From Echinicola strongylocentroti (GTDB lineage: Bacteria > Bacteroidota > Bacteroidia > Cytophagales > Cyclobacteriaceae), in assembly GCF_003260975.1 (NCBI RefSeq), contig NZ_CP030041.1, positions 3,147,001 to 3,211,000 on the forward strand: 64,000 nt of DNA, written 5' to 3'. The position numbers were made by a program, and so were the translations under genes. A model generated the notes under the pieces. That model searched no databases. It was not told where the DNA came from and saw nothing but the letters and a program-made list of their open reading frames with translations. This document shows positions 19,911-27,973 of the stretch, piece after piece (position 1 is the stretch's first letter; each line of letters starts with the position of its first letter).

Positions 19911-20387
19911 CTATTTACTCAATTGCATGAGCCTTTCCATCATTTTTGCGATCCTATCCGCTTTCGTTTCGGCCTTTTTGGCCTGATAGATCCAATCAAA
20001 ATAAGCTTTCTGTTCGCCATCTGAAAGCGATTTGAAGTTGTCGATAAGATGGGAGGGTTCATTTCGGAAGCACTCTAGTATTTCCTTGGGGATGACTATT
20101 GGCGTTTCGTCAGGATAGAGGACGACCTGCACCGTATCACCTGCTTCTTTTTTGAGTTGCTTACGAAGGGCTGCTTTTACGGGAAGAAACATGCAGCCAT
20201 TTCCCATTGGCATGAGCTTATAATGCTCAAGGACCACATCATCAATGCGTCCACGCACGGTCACCCAACCAAAATGTGTGTCCTTGCCAGGAGGTATTTC
20301 TGGGATTTTGGCATAAGTCCAGCCCCCTTTACCAGGAAATTTTTCGAGCAAATACAACTGGTTCACTAATGGTTTTTCCTTGCCCAT
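19911..20387 (-). CDS. DUF1905 / YdeI-OmdA domain protein
   Basis: A 158-residue cytoplasmic protein. The N-terminal half (about 10-95) matches DUF1905: GGWTYAKIP, a WVTVRGRIDD strand, the GNGCMFLPV turn and LRKQLKKEAGDTVQV. The C-terminal third (about 110-158) matches the YdeI/OmpD-associated helical region: FKSLSDGEQKAYFDWIYQAK followed by a KADRIAKMMERL helix. Function is not established; relatives were linked to resistance to cationic peptides and bacteriocins. It heads a likely operon with the LysR and YeiH genes. The start codon is followed by MGKEKPLVNQ with no signal peptide. Confidence 0.85.
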   Translation of the reverse strand: MGKEKPLVNQLYLLEKFPGKGGWTYAKIPEIPPGKDTHFGWVTVRGRIDDVVLEHYKLMPMGNGCMFLPVKAALRKQLKKEAGDTVQVVLYPDETPIVIPKEILECFRNEPSHLIDNFKSLSDGEQKAYFDWIYQAKKAETKADRIAKMMERLMQLSK

Positions 20388-20455
20388 TTCACACTGTATT
20401 TTTGCTGATAATTTACAACTATTTTTGTGATTCCAACCGTTTTTCTGAGCTGTTC

Positions 20456-20556
20456 ACAGGGCAAACACATTTAGTATTAATTTCGTGTAGGACAGCTATC
20501 ATCCGTGCCGCTGGCACTTTGCCCCGATTTGTACATTGGAAACCGCAGTAGCCTAT
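20456..20556. repeat. Dispersed ~100 bp repeat, copy 1 (family 5)
   Basis: Matches 52776-52880 at roughly 85-90% by eye. Core blocks are TATTAATTTCGTGTAGG, CTATCATCCGTGCC, GGCACTTT and TTTGTACATT. GTGCC-GCT-GGCAC forms a small hairpin. Both copies lie just upstream of minus-strand small genes. Confidence 0.75.
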
Positions 20557-21021
20557 CTTGCCGAACGGCTGGATGGGCTGAAAGAATGATTAGTTGATTT
20601 GGATCGTTCAAGCCGTCGCAGCTATTTGCTCATGTATAGTGGTTGGCTTGGGTGAGGTTAAACCCTGAATAGGCGTTAGGAACTGAGCATCCTGCCTCAT
20701 CCGCCTTTGGCGGTGGGTCATATAGAAAGTGCAGGTGACTACCTGCACCAAAAATGATTACACACAAAAGGGTAAGTTCCGTAGGAACGGCAGATAGAAA
20801 TGCAAATAGGAACATTTTTTTAAATGCGTTTGCCCTGATGGTGACCTGATCTATCTTATTTTATGACCGTTTTTATGTATATTATATCTTTCTCTCTTTA
20901 CTTCTCTACTAAGACAGTCAACTTCATGCATTGGCCATTCACTAAAAAACAAAGTCAGCCTAACCGGTAGCGAATGGCCTATCTTTTGCGTAAGGGTATT
21001 TAAGAACTAAAATTTATAGCC
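20557..21021. other. Repeat-rich intergenic region before the META lipoprotein
   Basis: Contains a half family 1 element (GGTTAAACCCTGAATAGGCG then TTAGGAA, 20656-20682) and a TTCCGTAGGAAC palindrome near 20776-20790. An open frame here on the minus strand translates repeat sequence only and I do not call it a gene. Confidence 0.5.
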
Positions 21022-22083
21022 ATGAAACATTTACTTTACGGGAGTTTTTTAATTTTATTGATATTTGCCAGCTGTACTACAGAAAAAGAAGTACTGCCTA
21101 CTGGGACTTTTTATGCTGTTTTACCATGTGCTGACTGTCCGGGGATCAGCTATGAATTACAGATAAAAGCTGATTCCAGTTATTCCGAAAAGATGGTTTA
21201 TCAGGAAAGAAGTGAAAAAGTTATGGAGCAAACAGGAAAGCTGACCATACAAGAGGGAGCTGTTGTAGCCTTGGACAAACCTAAAAAAGAAGGAATGCGT
21301 CTGTTTACTATTTTAGGGGATAGCTTGCAAATGCTCAATTATGAAGGGCTTCCCGTTGATAGCCCTTTGGCAAAACGTTACCATCTTTCTCGGACACCAC
21401 CTGAAAACTTCACCATGAAACTAAAGGAAAAGTCTTTTACAGGATTCAGGGCCACTGGAAATGAGCCATTCTGGTCATTAGAAATGGATTTTAACAAACA
21501 GATGGTCTTTAAACCAATGGAAGGAGAGCCCCTGATTACGCCTATTCCGAAGCCTGTGCGACCACAGGACGTCAATGCGGTAAGCTATCGAGCTGAAACA
21601 GAAAAAGGAACCCTTCACGTAACGATTTTCCGAACAAAATGCCAAGACACCATGTCTGGAAAGGAATTTGGCTACAAGGTACGCGTAAGCATCAAACGTG
21701 GAGATGAAAGTGATTTCCAAGATTTATCTGGATGTGGGGATTACCAAGGGGATTATCGGCTTAATGATATCTGGGCCTTGGAGAGCATCAATGGCCAATC
21801 ACTGATCGAAGAAGGAAAATCACCCAACTTGGAGTTTAATATCATGCAGAGCCGATTTTATGGTTTTGGTGGCTGCAACAGAATAAATGGCCAATTTACC
21901 ATCGATAAGCAACAGGTAACTTTTAGTCAAACAGTATCTACTGAGATGGCTTGTCCAAACCTAGACAAAGAGCAGGTGTTTCTGCAAAAACTAAATGGAA
22001 AAGCTTATGACTTTAAGATCAATGGGCTAAAGCTGACACTACAAAACGAGCATGATGTATTGGTATTTAGAAAAATAGACTGA
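21022..22083 (+). CDS. NlpE / GNEPFW / META three-domain lipoprotein
   Basis: A 353-residue envelope lipoprotein: signal peptide MKHLLYGSFLILLIFASC with lipobox FASC and Cys18 as lipid site. Domain 1 (about 27-125) is NlpE-like, with the CxxC motif VLPCADCPGISYEL. NlpE proteins in enterobacteria act in copper and surface stress sensing. Domain 2 (about 135-240) begins FRATGNEPFWSLEM, the COG3650-type domain often next to META domains. Domain 3 (about 247-353) is a META/HslJ domain with NDIWALESING, FGGCNRINGQF and TEMACPNLDKEQVFL. Such combinations are typical of Bacteroidota stress lipoproteins; the exact role is unknown. It has a single-gene setting with a hairpin downstream. Confidence 0.88.
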   Translation: MKHLLYGSFLILLIFASCTTEKEVLPTGTFYAVLPCADCPGISYELQIKADSSYSEKMVYQERSEKVMEQTGKLTIQEGAVVALDKPKKEGMRLFTILGDSLQMLNYEGLPVDSPLAKRYHLSRTPPENFTMKLKEKSFTGFRATGNEPFWSLEMDFNKQMVFKPMEGEPLITPIPKPVRPQDVNAVSYRAETEKGTLHVTIFRTKCQDTMSGKEFGYKVRVSIKRGDESDFQDLSGCGDYQGDYRLNDIWALESINGQSLIEEGKSPNLEFNIMQSRFYGFGGCNRINGQFTIDKQQVTFSQTVSTEMACPNLDKEQVFLQKLNGKAYDFKINGLKLTLQNEHDVLVFRKID

Positions 22084-22104
22084 TCATATTCAGCACTATA
22101 AATA

Positions 22105-22164
22105 ACTTGGAGCCTTGTGGTGGAGCTAGAAACGTTTACAAAAGCCCACTGCAAGGCTCCAAGT
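22105..22164. terminator. 13 bp perfect inverted repeat, one arm inside a coding region
   Basis: ACTTGGAGCCTTG (22105-22117) pairs with CAAGGCTCCAAGT (22152-22164). The right arm lies in the last codons of the convergent barrel gene (stop at 22126). There is no clean T-run on either strand, so bidirectional termination is likely but not certain. Confidence 0.55.
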
Positions 22165-22662
22165 GTTATAACCCTTTTTGATATCTAATGCAAAGGAAGG
22201 AACGAATTCCCAGTCTTGTCCCATCTCTACTGCATATTCCGTCCCCATTCTTAGCACTGCCAGATTTTCGTGCTTTTCGAATTCTACGCCTGCGCCGGCA
22301 AAGACCGCCCAATGGTCCATTAACTCGTAGTTTGCTACCAAAGCAAAGAGCATGGCACGTTCTCTTTCCAACTCGTCACCGTTTACCATATAATGATCCA
22401 GCTCCCAATCCCACATAATCCCTACTTCCCAACGCTCATGTACCTTGCGAAAATAATCAAAGCCCACAGTAGGCACAAAAAAGCCTCCGTCTGCCTCGGT
22501 CTCACTGAGTTCATTCGCCGCTGGAATCCAAGTGTATCCAAGTGAAAATACAACGCGATTTTTTAACACGGTATCTTCGGTTTCCCTAGTTTCTTCCTGG
22601 GCATTTACTTGGTTCCCAAATAGAAGGAGGAAGCCAATAACGAGCGAAAATTTGGGTGTCAT
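22126..22662 (-). CDS. Small outer-membrane beta-barrel-like protein
   Basis: A 178-residue secreted protein with signal peptide MTPKFSLVIGFLLLFGNQVNA before QEETRE. The mature part is a series of amphipathic strands such as VVFSLGYTWIPA, FVPTVGFDYFRK, WEVGIMWDWELDH, AMLFALVANYELM and WAVFAGAGVEFEK. It ends in an aromatic residue (FCKRF), as outer-membrane barrels usually do. This suggests an 8-strand barrel inserted by the BAM complex; no specific family is recognised and no function can be named. It is convergent with the META lipoprotein gene. Confidence 0.7.
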   Translation of the reverse strand: MTPKFSLVIGFLLLFGNQVNAQEETRETEDTVLKNRVVFSLGYTWIPAANELSETEADGGFFVPTVGFDYFRKVHERWEVGIMWDWELDHYMVNGDELERERAMLFALVANYELMDHWAVFAGAGVEFEKHENLAVLRMGTEYAVEMGQDWEFVPSFALDIKKGYNTWSLAVGFCKRF

Positions 22663-22971
22663 GGTGTGCTTATTTTAGTGTTGTAATCAATACCGTTAGT
22701 TAGGGCTATTGTCAGACTGTGTGGACCTGTCTAGCTCGGCCAGCAGATAGGATCGAGGCCCATCGCTAACCCTTTGCTTTAGTTTATCCTGAGCCAGCCT
22801 ATACAGCGTTGGTCGAAGTGTCGAAGGGCTCAGGGGGAGACCCTGTAGGTCAATCTTAACTAATCAGTATTCAAATTAGGTTAACATCTTATATTGCTAA
22901 AATAATCATTAAAAGACTAAAATTCGGCAAAAAACATAAGCTCGATGGTTAATTTATAAATCTTTGCAAAT
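22663..22971. other. Intergenic region with a CCCTGAG-type repeat trace
   Basis: Holds TATCCTGAGCC ... GGTCGAAGTGTCGAAGGGC then TCAGG (about 22787-22836), related to the CCCTGAGCGAAGCCGAAGGG motifs at 50.6 and 50.8 kb. No gene seen. TTAACTAATCAGTATT near 22856 resembles the family 2 junction motif. Confidence 0.4.
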
Positions 22972-23655
22972 TTATAATGGCAAACCTTTCCAGATGAGTC
23001 TGGCGATTTCGGCCATGCCCTGATCGCTTGGATGTCGGGCAACGCCGTTATTTTCATATTCATCCAAGGCCATATTTTCATCGTTTTTACTAAGGTAAGT
23101 TATGTCGACCAAGCCCCAACCTTCTTTTTCAGCAGCCCATCGTATTTGCTCGTTCATCACGGGGTTGTCCCAAAAGGTAGTTGTGATGACGACCTTGGAT
23201 TCGGGACTTCCCTTCAAGTAGTTCACAAAGTGGATCAAAGATTCCGAAAAGTTAACCCCATTAATTTTTTGGGTGTCGACATTTTCTCCAAGTCTAACGA
23301 TCAAAAGATCAGCACCAAAATCCTTCAATTCGCCATACTTTTCCACATTTAATGTATCAAAATGCCGCTCAAAAGGATAAACGTTTTGACGAATAACCTG
23401 GATGTCCTCACGGTAAGATTTTAGCGAATTGGCCAATATGCTAAAGAAGTCATTTTCTGGCTTACTGGCTGCCATCCCCCATGCGTGGTTCCAGCCTATT
23501 TCAGGGGCTGAGGGATGGTAGGTGATGCTGTTACCGATGACCAGCACACGTTCGACAGGTTTCTTATTAGGGGTCTCCTCGTGACAAGCATTCATGAACA
23601 CCACAAGAGAGACGGATAATAAGCAAAACAGTAAACGAAACCTCGTCAATGACAT
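22972..23655 (-). CDS. SGNH/GDSL-type hydrolase lipoprotein
   Basis: A 227-residue envelope protein. The signal peptide (about 1-23) ends in a lipobox, VFMNAC, with Cys24 as likely lipid site. The SGNH fold is shown by block I VLVIGNSITYHPS with the catalytic Ser in GNSIT, a block III-like RLGEN in place of GxND, and the C-terminal catalytic His in GVARHPSDQGM. The family includes esterases and sugar deacetylases; the substrate is unknown. The GNSITYHP...GWGMAA variant is found in Bacteroidota polysaccharide-related hydrolases. It is transcribed away from the helicase gene's end with a 37-base gap, both on the minus strand. Confidence 0.85.
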   Translation of the reverse strand: MSLTRFRLLFCLLSVSLVVFMNACHEETPNKKPVERVLVIGNSITYHPSAPEIGWNHAWGMAASKPENDFFSILANSLKSYREDIQVIRQNVYPFERHFDTLNVEKYGELKDFGADLLIVRLGENVDTQKINGVNFSESLIHFVNYLKGSPESKVVITTTFWDNPVMNEQIRWAAEKEGWGLVDITYLSKNDENMALDEYENNGVARHPSDQGMAEIARLIWKGLPL

Positions 23656-23692
23656 AGTAAAGTGGGGTCAGTTAAAATAATGGCTAATTAAA

Positions 23693-25288
23693 TCATTTTC
23701 TGCAAAAAAATCGATCTTCAAGCGGCTCTTTCAAACGTAAAAACTGCTGCCATTTTGGGTAGGTGGTGACATCATGGATCGCCATTACCTCATCAAACAT
23801 CTGTTGGGCGACCTCATATTGACCTTTTCTGAAGGCACGGAAAGCATGTTTGAGCAGCTGCATGGCCCTGGCCAGCTCAAGTTCTTCCTCGATCTGTTCG
23901 GCGGCGAGCCGTTGACGACTAAAGTTCAGGCTCTCTGGGCTGACCTTTACACTAAGGTCTCTAAGAGGGGACTTGAGCACCAGCCCACCGAGTGTGGTAC
24001 ACCTGCTGAGGGCGACATAAGCCTGCCCCGCTTCAAATGACCTGCTGATGTCCAATATCGCCCGATCAAACGTAAGACCTTGGCTCTTGTGCACGGTGAT
24101 GGCCCATGCAAGCTTTAATGGGAACTGGATAAAAGTACCGATGACTTTGGATTCCAAATGTTCTTCCTCTTCGTTATAGACAAATTCTATGTTTTCCCAC
24201 GACTCCCGATGGACTTCATAAATAAACCCCCTTCGGTCTTCCACTTCTATCACGTCATCATTCATCTTAGTGACCTTGCCGATCATACCGTTATAATAGC
24301 GCGCATCGGGGTTATTCCGCATAAAAATCACTTGGGCACCAATTTTTAACGTCAGGTCCACTGGATCAAAAGGAGCCATGTTCAGGGGAAAATTGTCCTT
24401 GATTTCTGCTGGATAGGTACGGGGTTCTTTTTTGAGTTCTGCTAGCTTTTGGCGGTTGATTTCGGAAATGGTGGCATTGTGCGTTCCGATCAAAATATAC
24501 TCTTGATCCAGCAGCCCAAAATGGTAGTTTTTGGTGGTGGCATTGAGCACTTGGATATCGGCCGGTGTATGCTCACTTTCCCTGATGCGGTTAAGAATGG
24601 CTTTGAATTGTTCATCCTTTTGCCGATAGATTTTTTGAAGCTCTATGTGCAATGGCCGTAAAGCTTGAAAAGCATTTGAACTAAAGAAAAACCTTGAATT
24701 ATAATGTGGGGACAGGTACTCCCAATCCGTATTTCTCACCACTGGTGGTAGCTGGAAAGGATCCCCTATAAAGACCATCTGTACACCACCGAAGGGCAAA
24801 TGCATCTTCTTGCGATAAACTCTCAGCAGCTGGTCAATAACATCCAATAACTCCACCCGTACCATCGAAACTTCATCAATGACCAATATGTCCATCCTAT
24901 TGATCAGGTCACGGTGTTTCTTTCTGTACTGAAACTGCTCGAAGATATTGAACCCTTTCTCTTTTTTCTTGGGCTGCAGCCGTGGATCTCCTGGCAAAAA
25001 CAGCTGTCGTGGATCGATCTTAAAGAAAGAATGGATCGTTTTGCCCTTGGCATTGATAGCAGCTACGCCAGTAGGTGCTACTACAGCCATATTTTTATCT
25101 TGGTTCAGCTTCCTTAGGGTATGTAAAAAAGTCGTCTTCCCAGTGCCTGCTTTACCGGTAAGAAACAGCGGCTTATCCGAAAAGAGTGCTACTTCCAGTG
25201 CATGTATAAAAGACGCATTGTCAGTGTCCAGCCCTCTCGACGAAAATTCTTGGTAAAGGTATTCCTTGATGGTAAAAGCCATTCTCAA
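23693..25288 (-). CDS. PIF1/RecD-like ATP-dependent helicase
   Basis: A 531-residue superfamily 1 DNA helicase. Motif I is GKAGTGKTTFL (about 43-53), motif II is VIDEVSMVR (about 135), motif III is FIGDPFQLPPV, and the C-terminal UvrD-like part has AWAITVHKSQGLTFD and QAYVALSRCT (motifs V and VI). The C-terminus ends with a helical, TPR-like segment (KHAFRAFRKGQYEVAQQMF). It lacks the HRDC-type extension seen in some longer Bacteroidota relatives. PIF1-type helicases resolve G-quadruplexes and stalled forks; the specific role here is not known. The start may be the second Met (MAFTIKEY), six bases later. It is followed by the SGNH gene. Confidence 0.9.
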   Translation of the reverse strand: MRMAFTIKEYLYQEFSSRGLDTDNASFIHALEVALFSDKPLFLTGKAGTGKTTFLHTLRKLNQDKNMAVVAPTGVAAINAKGKTIHSFFKIDPRQLFLPGDPRLQPKKKEKGFNIFEQFQYRKKHRDLINRMDILVIDEVSMVRVELLDVIDQLLRVYRKKMHLPFGGVQMVFIGDPFQLPPVVRNTDWEYLSPHYNSRFFFSSNAFQALRPLHIELQKIYRQKDEQFKAILNRIRESEHTPADIQVLNATTKNYHFGLLDQEYILIGTHNATISEINRQKLAELKKEPRTYPAEIKDNFPLNMAPFDPVDLTLKIGAQVIFMRNNPDARYYNGMIGKVTKMNDDVIEVEDRRGFIYEVHRESWENIEFVYNEEEEHLESKVIGTFIQFPLKLAWAITVHKSQGLTFDRAILDISRSFEAGQAYVALSRCTTLGGLVLKSPLRDLSVKVSPESLNFSRQRLAAEQIEEELELARAMQLLKHAFRAFRKGQYEVAQQMFDEVMAIHDVTTYPKWQQFLRLKEPLEDRFFCRK

Positions 25289-25340
25289 AGTTAAGAATTG
25301 GAATTCGGAATAACTTCATATCCTGAAACATAACTGCATT

Positions 25341-25426
25341 ACACAAAAAAAGAGGCTGTCCCCAAATACTTTCGTCACTTCAGTGCCAATGGCGATCTGG
25401 TGAGGACCATACGTGGGAACAGCCTC
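25341..25426 (-). terminator. Terminator after the Gfo/Idh/MocA gene
   Basis: GAGGCTGTCCC (from 25352) pairs with GGGAACAGCCTC (25415-25426), with one bulged or mismatched position. On the minus strand it is followed by TTTTTTTGTG. It lies 35 bases after that gene's stop. Confidence 0.8.
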
Positions 25427-25460
25427 GGGTGCTGCTTAATCTATAACTACATAAGCTGGT

Positions 25461-26792
25461 TTAAAACTCCCTGTACGGCGCATCAAGGAGTTCGTTTACC
25501 TCTTCTTCTGCAAAACGGGCATTTTCAGCATCCCAGTGCAGGGTTTTGTTCGGGAAGCGACCGGCAAGGGTGCCCAATAGAATCGTTTCGGTCAACTTGG
25601 ATGCATAGCTAAACGGCGCACTGCATTCATCCTTGCCAAGGCAGGCATCCACAAACTGGTGGTAGTGCTTCTTGCCCTCACTTGCATAGTCCCTGACTGG
25701 CTGGCCTAGATGCTCGGTGCCGCTAAGGTCAAGCTCTTGATACTCGTTGTCAACAATTAACTTGGGGAGCTGCATAAAATGGGGCAATAACAGTCTCCTT
25801 CCATCTTCCCCGATAAACATGGCACCTTGGGCGGGCAGTTCCTCCCCGTTTGGCAGTTTGAGGTCTTTGTGTTTTTCTGGAGCGCCAGGTCCATCGTACC
25901 ATACCCATTTTAGCTTATCGGTGGTATGGGCAGTGCCAGGGAAAATATAGGTGACCTCGTTGTTTTCTGGAAATCCAAAACCGGTAGGCTTACGGCATTT
26001 GTTTTTGATGGTCAATGGCACATCGAGCTCCAGGGCGTTGTACGGTGTGTCAAAAATATGGACGCCCATATCTCCTAATGTGCCACAGCCATAATCCAGT
26101 ACTTTTCTCCAGTTACCTGTGTGGTAATAGCCTTTCTTGTACGGACGTTCGGAAGAAGTCCCAAGCCATAGATTCCAATCCAATGTAGATGGAACTGGAT
26201 CAGATCCTTGTGGTTCTGGCCCATCAAAGCCCCAGTTTTTAGGTGACCAAGCTCGTACGGCCTTCACCTTACCGATGATTCCATTTCTGATCAGATGAGT
26301 GGCCAATTGATAATCATAAAATGAATGCACCTGGATCCCCATCTGCGTGGTGAGGTTATGTTCTGCAGCAAATTTGTTCATGGCCCTGGCTTCAGAGACA
26401 TGGTGGGTAAGGGGTTTTTGGCAATAAACAGATTTTCCGTTTTCCATGGCCATCATGGAGGCAGGAGCATGGGTGTGATCCGGAGTGGAAACTACCACTG
26501 CGTCGATTCCCTCACTCATGTCTTTGAACATTTCGCGGTAATCGGCATATGTTTTGGCATTGGGGTGCATGGCTTTTGCGGCCGCAAGGGCGTTGCTGTC
26601 CACATCACAAAGTGCCACTACATCTACCAGTTCATGGCTGGAAATAGCCTTCAGGTCTTCCATGCCCATATTGGAAATACCTATGTGGGCTGTACGAAGG
26701 CGATTGCCTTTGGCCAGTGACCAGACTGAGCCTGGAAGCATGGAGGCCGCTGCCAAAGCAGCCGTATTTTTTAGAAATGTTCGTTTTTTCAT
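25461..26792 (-). CDS. Gfo/Idh/MocA family oxidoreductase with Tat-like signal
   Basis: A 443-residue NAD(P)-dependent sugar or cyclitol dehydrogenase-like protein, probably periplasmic. The N-terminus MKKRTFLKNTAALAAASMLPG fits a Tat signal with Lys-Arg in place of Arg-Arg. The Rossmann part (about 33-150) contains RTAHIGISNMGMEDL, VVALCDVD, STPDHTHAP and the catalytic EKP-region variant CQKPLTHH. The C-terminal part (about 165-430) has the Bacteroidota-type DWNLWLGTS and DYGCGTLGDMGVHIFD, typical of secreted members in glycan-degrading bacteria. Such proteins often keep a tightly bound cofactor and act on sugars in the periplasm. No carbohydrate genes are adjacent. It has its own terminator. 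Confidence 0.9.
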   Translation of the reverse strand: MKKRTFLKNTAALAAASMLPGSVWSLAKGNRLRTAHIGISNMGMEDLKAISSHELVDVVALCDVDSNALAAAKAMHPNAKTYADYREMFKDMSEGIDAVVVSTPDHTHAPASMMAMENGKSVYCQKPLTHHVSEARAMNKFAAEHNLTTQMGIQVHSFYDYQLATHLIRNGIIGKVKAVRAWSPKNWGFDGPEPQGSDPVPSTLDWNLWLGTSSERPYKKGYYHTGNWRKVLDYGCGTLGDMGVHIFDTPYNALELDVPLTIKNKCRKPTGFGFPENNEVTYIFPGTAHTTDKLKWVWYDGPGAPEKHKDLKLPNGEELPAQGAMFIGEDGRRLLLPHFMQLPKLIVDNEYQELDLSGTEHLGQPVRDYASEGKKHYHQFVDACLGKDECSAPFSYASKLTETILLGTLAGRFPNKTLHWDAENARFAEEEVNELLDAPYREF

Positions 26793-26929
26793 GAAACAAT
26801 AATTTTATGTTAAAGCAATTTTTTATTTCAATTAATTAACTTTTATAGTAATAAGGCCAAGATACAAAAAAAAATAACTTAACTAATATCCGTTAGTATA
26901 AGTAATTGATTTCTTTTGTCCTCACCTTG

Positions 26930-27133
26930 GTTAAACCCGGAATATGCATTAGCCTATCTATTGCGGTATGAACCTACTTCAAAATCAGTCGCTTCGCTGC
27001 TGTTTTCGATTTCATCATCCGCCGCGGCGGATGCCTCAATCTCCAAACAGCCTGATTTTCTTGCAGTTTCAAACCTTCCCGATAGCTATCGGGACAGGCG
27101 ATCACGATTCCTAATGCATAAACCGGGTTAAAT
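26930..27133 (+). repeat. Family 1 element, full copy A (about 204 bp)
   Basis: Left end TTAAACCCGGAATATGCATT then AGCCTATCTATTGCGG; right end ATTCCTAATGCATAAACC then GGGTTAAA. Internal blocks shared with copies at 40.4 and 55.8 kb are CTTCAAAATCAGTCGCT, CTGTTTTCGAT, TGATTTTCTTGCA and TTTCAAACCTT. It also contains two palindromes, CATCCGCCGCGGCGGATG and TCCCGATAGCTATCGGGA. It lies in the 26793-27973 gap between divergent genes. Confidence 0.9.
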
Positions 27134-27169
27134 TTCCTCCTTTGACCCAAAGGACAAATAATTAGCTCA

Positions 27170-27258
27170 TTAACCCGGTTTATCCTATGTGACTAATGTG
27201 GTTGTCAAATAAGTTAGCTACTTAGCGTTACTTTTTTCGATGTCTTGGAATTTGGGTT
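27170..27258. repeat. Family 1 end plus a short repeat shared with 46 kb
   Basis: TTAACCCGGTTTAT (27170-27183) is a family 1 right end in opposite orientation. CTAATGTGGTTGTCAAATAAG and following bases (27193-27258) match 45990-46055, including GCTACTT and CGTTACTT. Confidence 0.6.
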
Positions 27259-27337
27259 CAATGCCGTTTAGTTAGTATGTGCCTGGAAATATTGGTTCTA
27301 TTGTTTTTCTGCTAAATTCCAAGATGGTTTTCATCTC

Positions 27338-27400
27338 TTTACCTTTGTCACTTTTTTGCTTCAGGTCAAAAAAGTAACCAAAAAACCCCGCCGCTGTGCA
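27338..27400. repeat. CACTTTTTTG hairpin repeat
   Basis: CACTTTTTTGCTTCAGGTC followed by AAAAAAGTAACCAAAAAACC forms a CACTTTTTTG/CAAAAAAGTA stem. I know similar sequences as common intergenic repeats in Bacteroidota genomes. Confidence 0.5.
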
Positions 27401-27420
27401 TCTATTGGCCTAAAATTAAA

Positions 27421-27691
27421 ACCTTCCCTCATGCAGGCAAACTCCTCCTGTCTAAAGCCAAGCGGGCTTATCTAAAGCCAGGTAAACCTTTTCTAGCAGC
27501 CAACATTCTTTTTGGCTAGTATTTCGTCAAACAAGCCTGCCTTCTTGCCCACCCGCTTTTTAATTTCTTAACGCCCAATACCTGCAAGGCGGATCCATTT
27601 TGTACATATTTTAAAAGGCCATGGATTAAAATCATAACTCTCTCAATGGACGATCCGTATTGGAAAATCTTCTTAACTAAACGGCATTGAT
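27421..27691. repeat. Family 2 dispersed repeat, copy A
   Basis: Matches 61166-61397 over its length at roughly 90% by eye. It has an extra block of about 36 bases at 27450-27490 containing two copies of TCTAAAGCCA. It ends with TTAACTAAACGGCATTGAT (27673-27691), followed by TCCAGGTTTAACC. No convincing open frame or transposase motif is inside. Confidence 0.85.
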
Positions 27692-27973
27692 TCCAGGTTT
27701 AACCTGCTTTTGGTATAACTTCCCTTCCATAAGGTATATGCCATTCGAAATAAATATCCACATTAAACAGCTTCCGGAACAGTACTTCGCGAATGTCCTG
27801 GAAACTACCATAAATGTAATACGCCTATCATGCCTCGTCCCCCTAAGGGAGAAGATTAGCAAAGCACTTGGGCCAATTATTAAATAGTGTTAATCAGCGT
27901 GTTAAATAAAATTAAATGCTGTTTATATAACGACGGATCCTTTAGATTGCCGTTAAATATTGGTAATTTTATT

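Noticed and set aside
20630..20815. Minus-strand open frame of 61 codons
   Set aside because: It crosses a half family 1 element and a TTCCGTAGGAAC palindrome and has no family resemblance; it is translated repeat sequence.
26916..27131. Plus-strand open frame of 71 codons
   Set aside because: It is family 1 copy A read as protein (starting with LNPEYALAYLL); the same peptide appears at other copies without being a gene.
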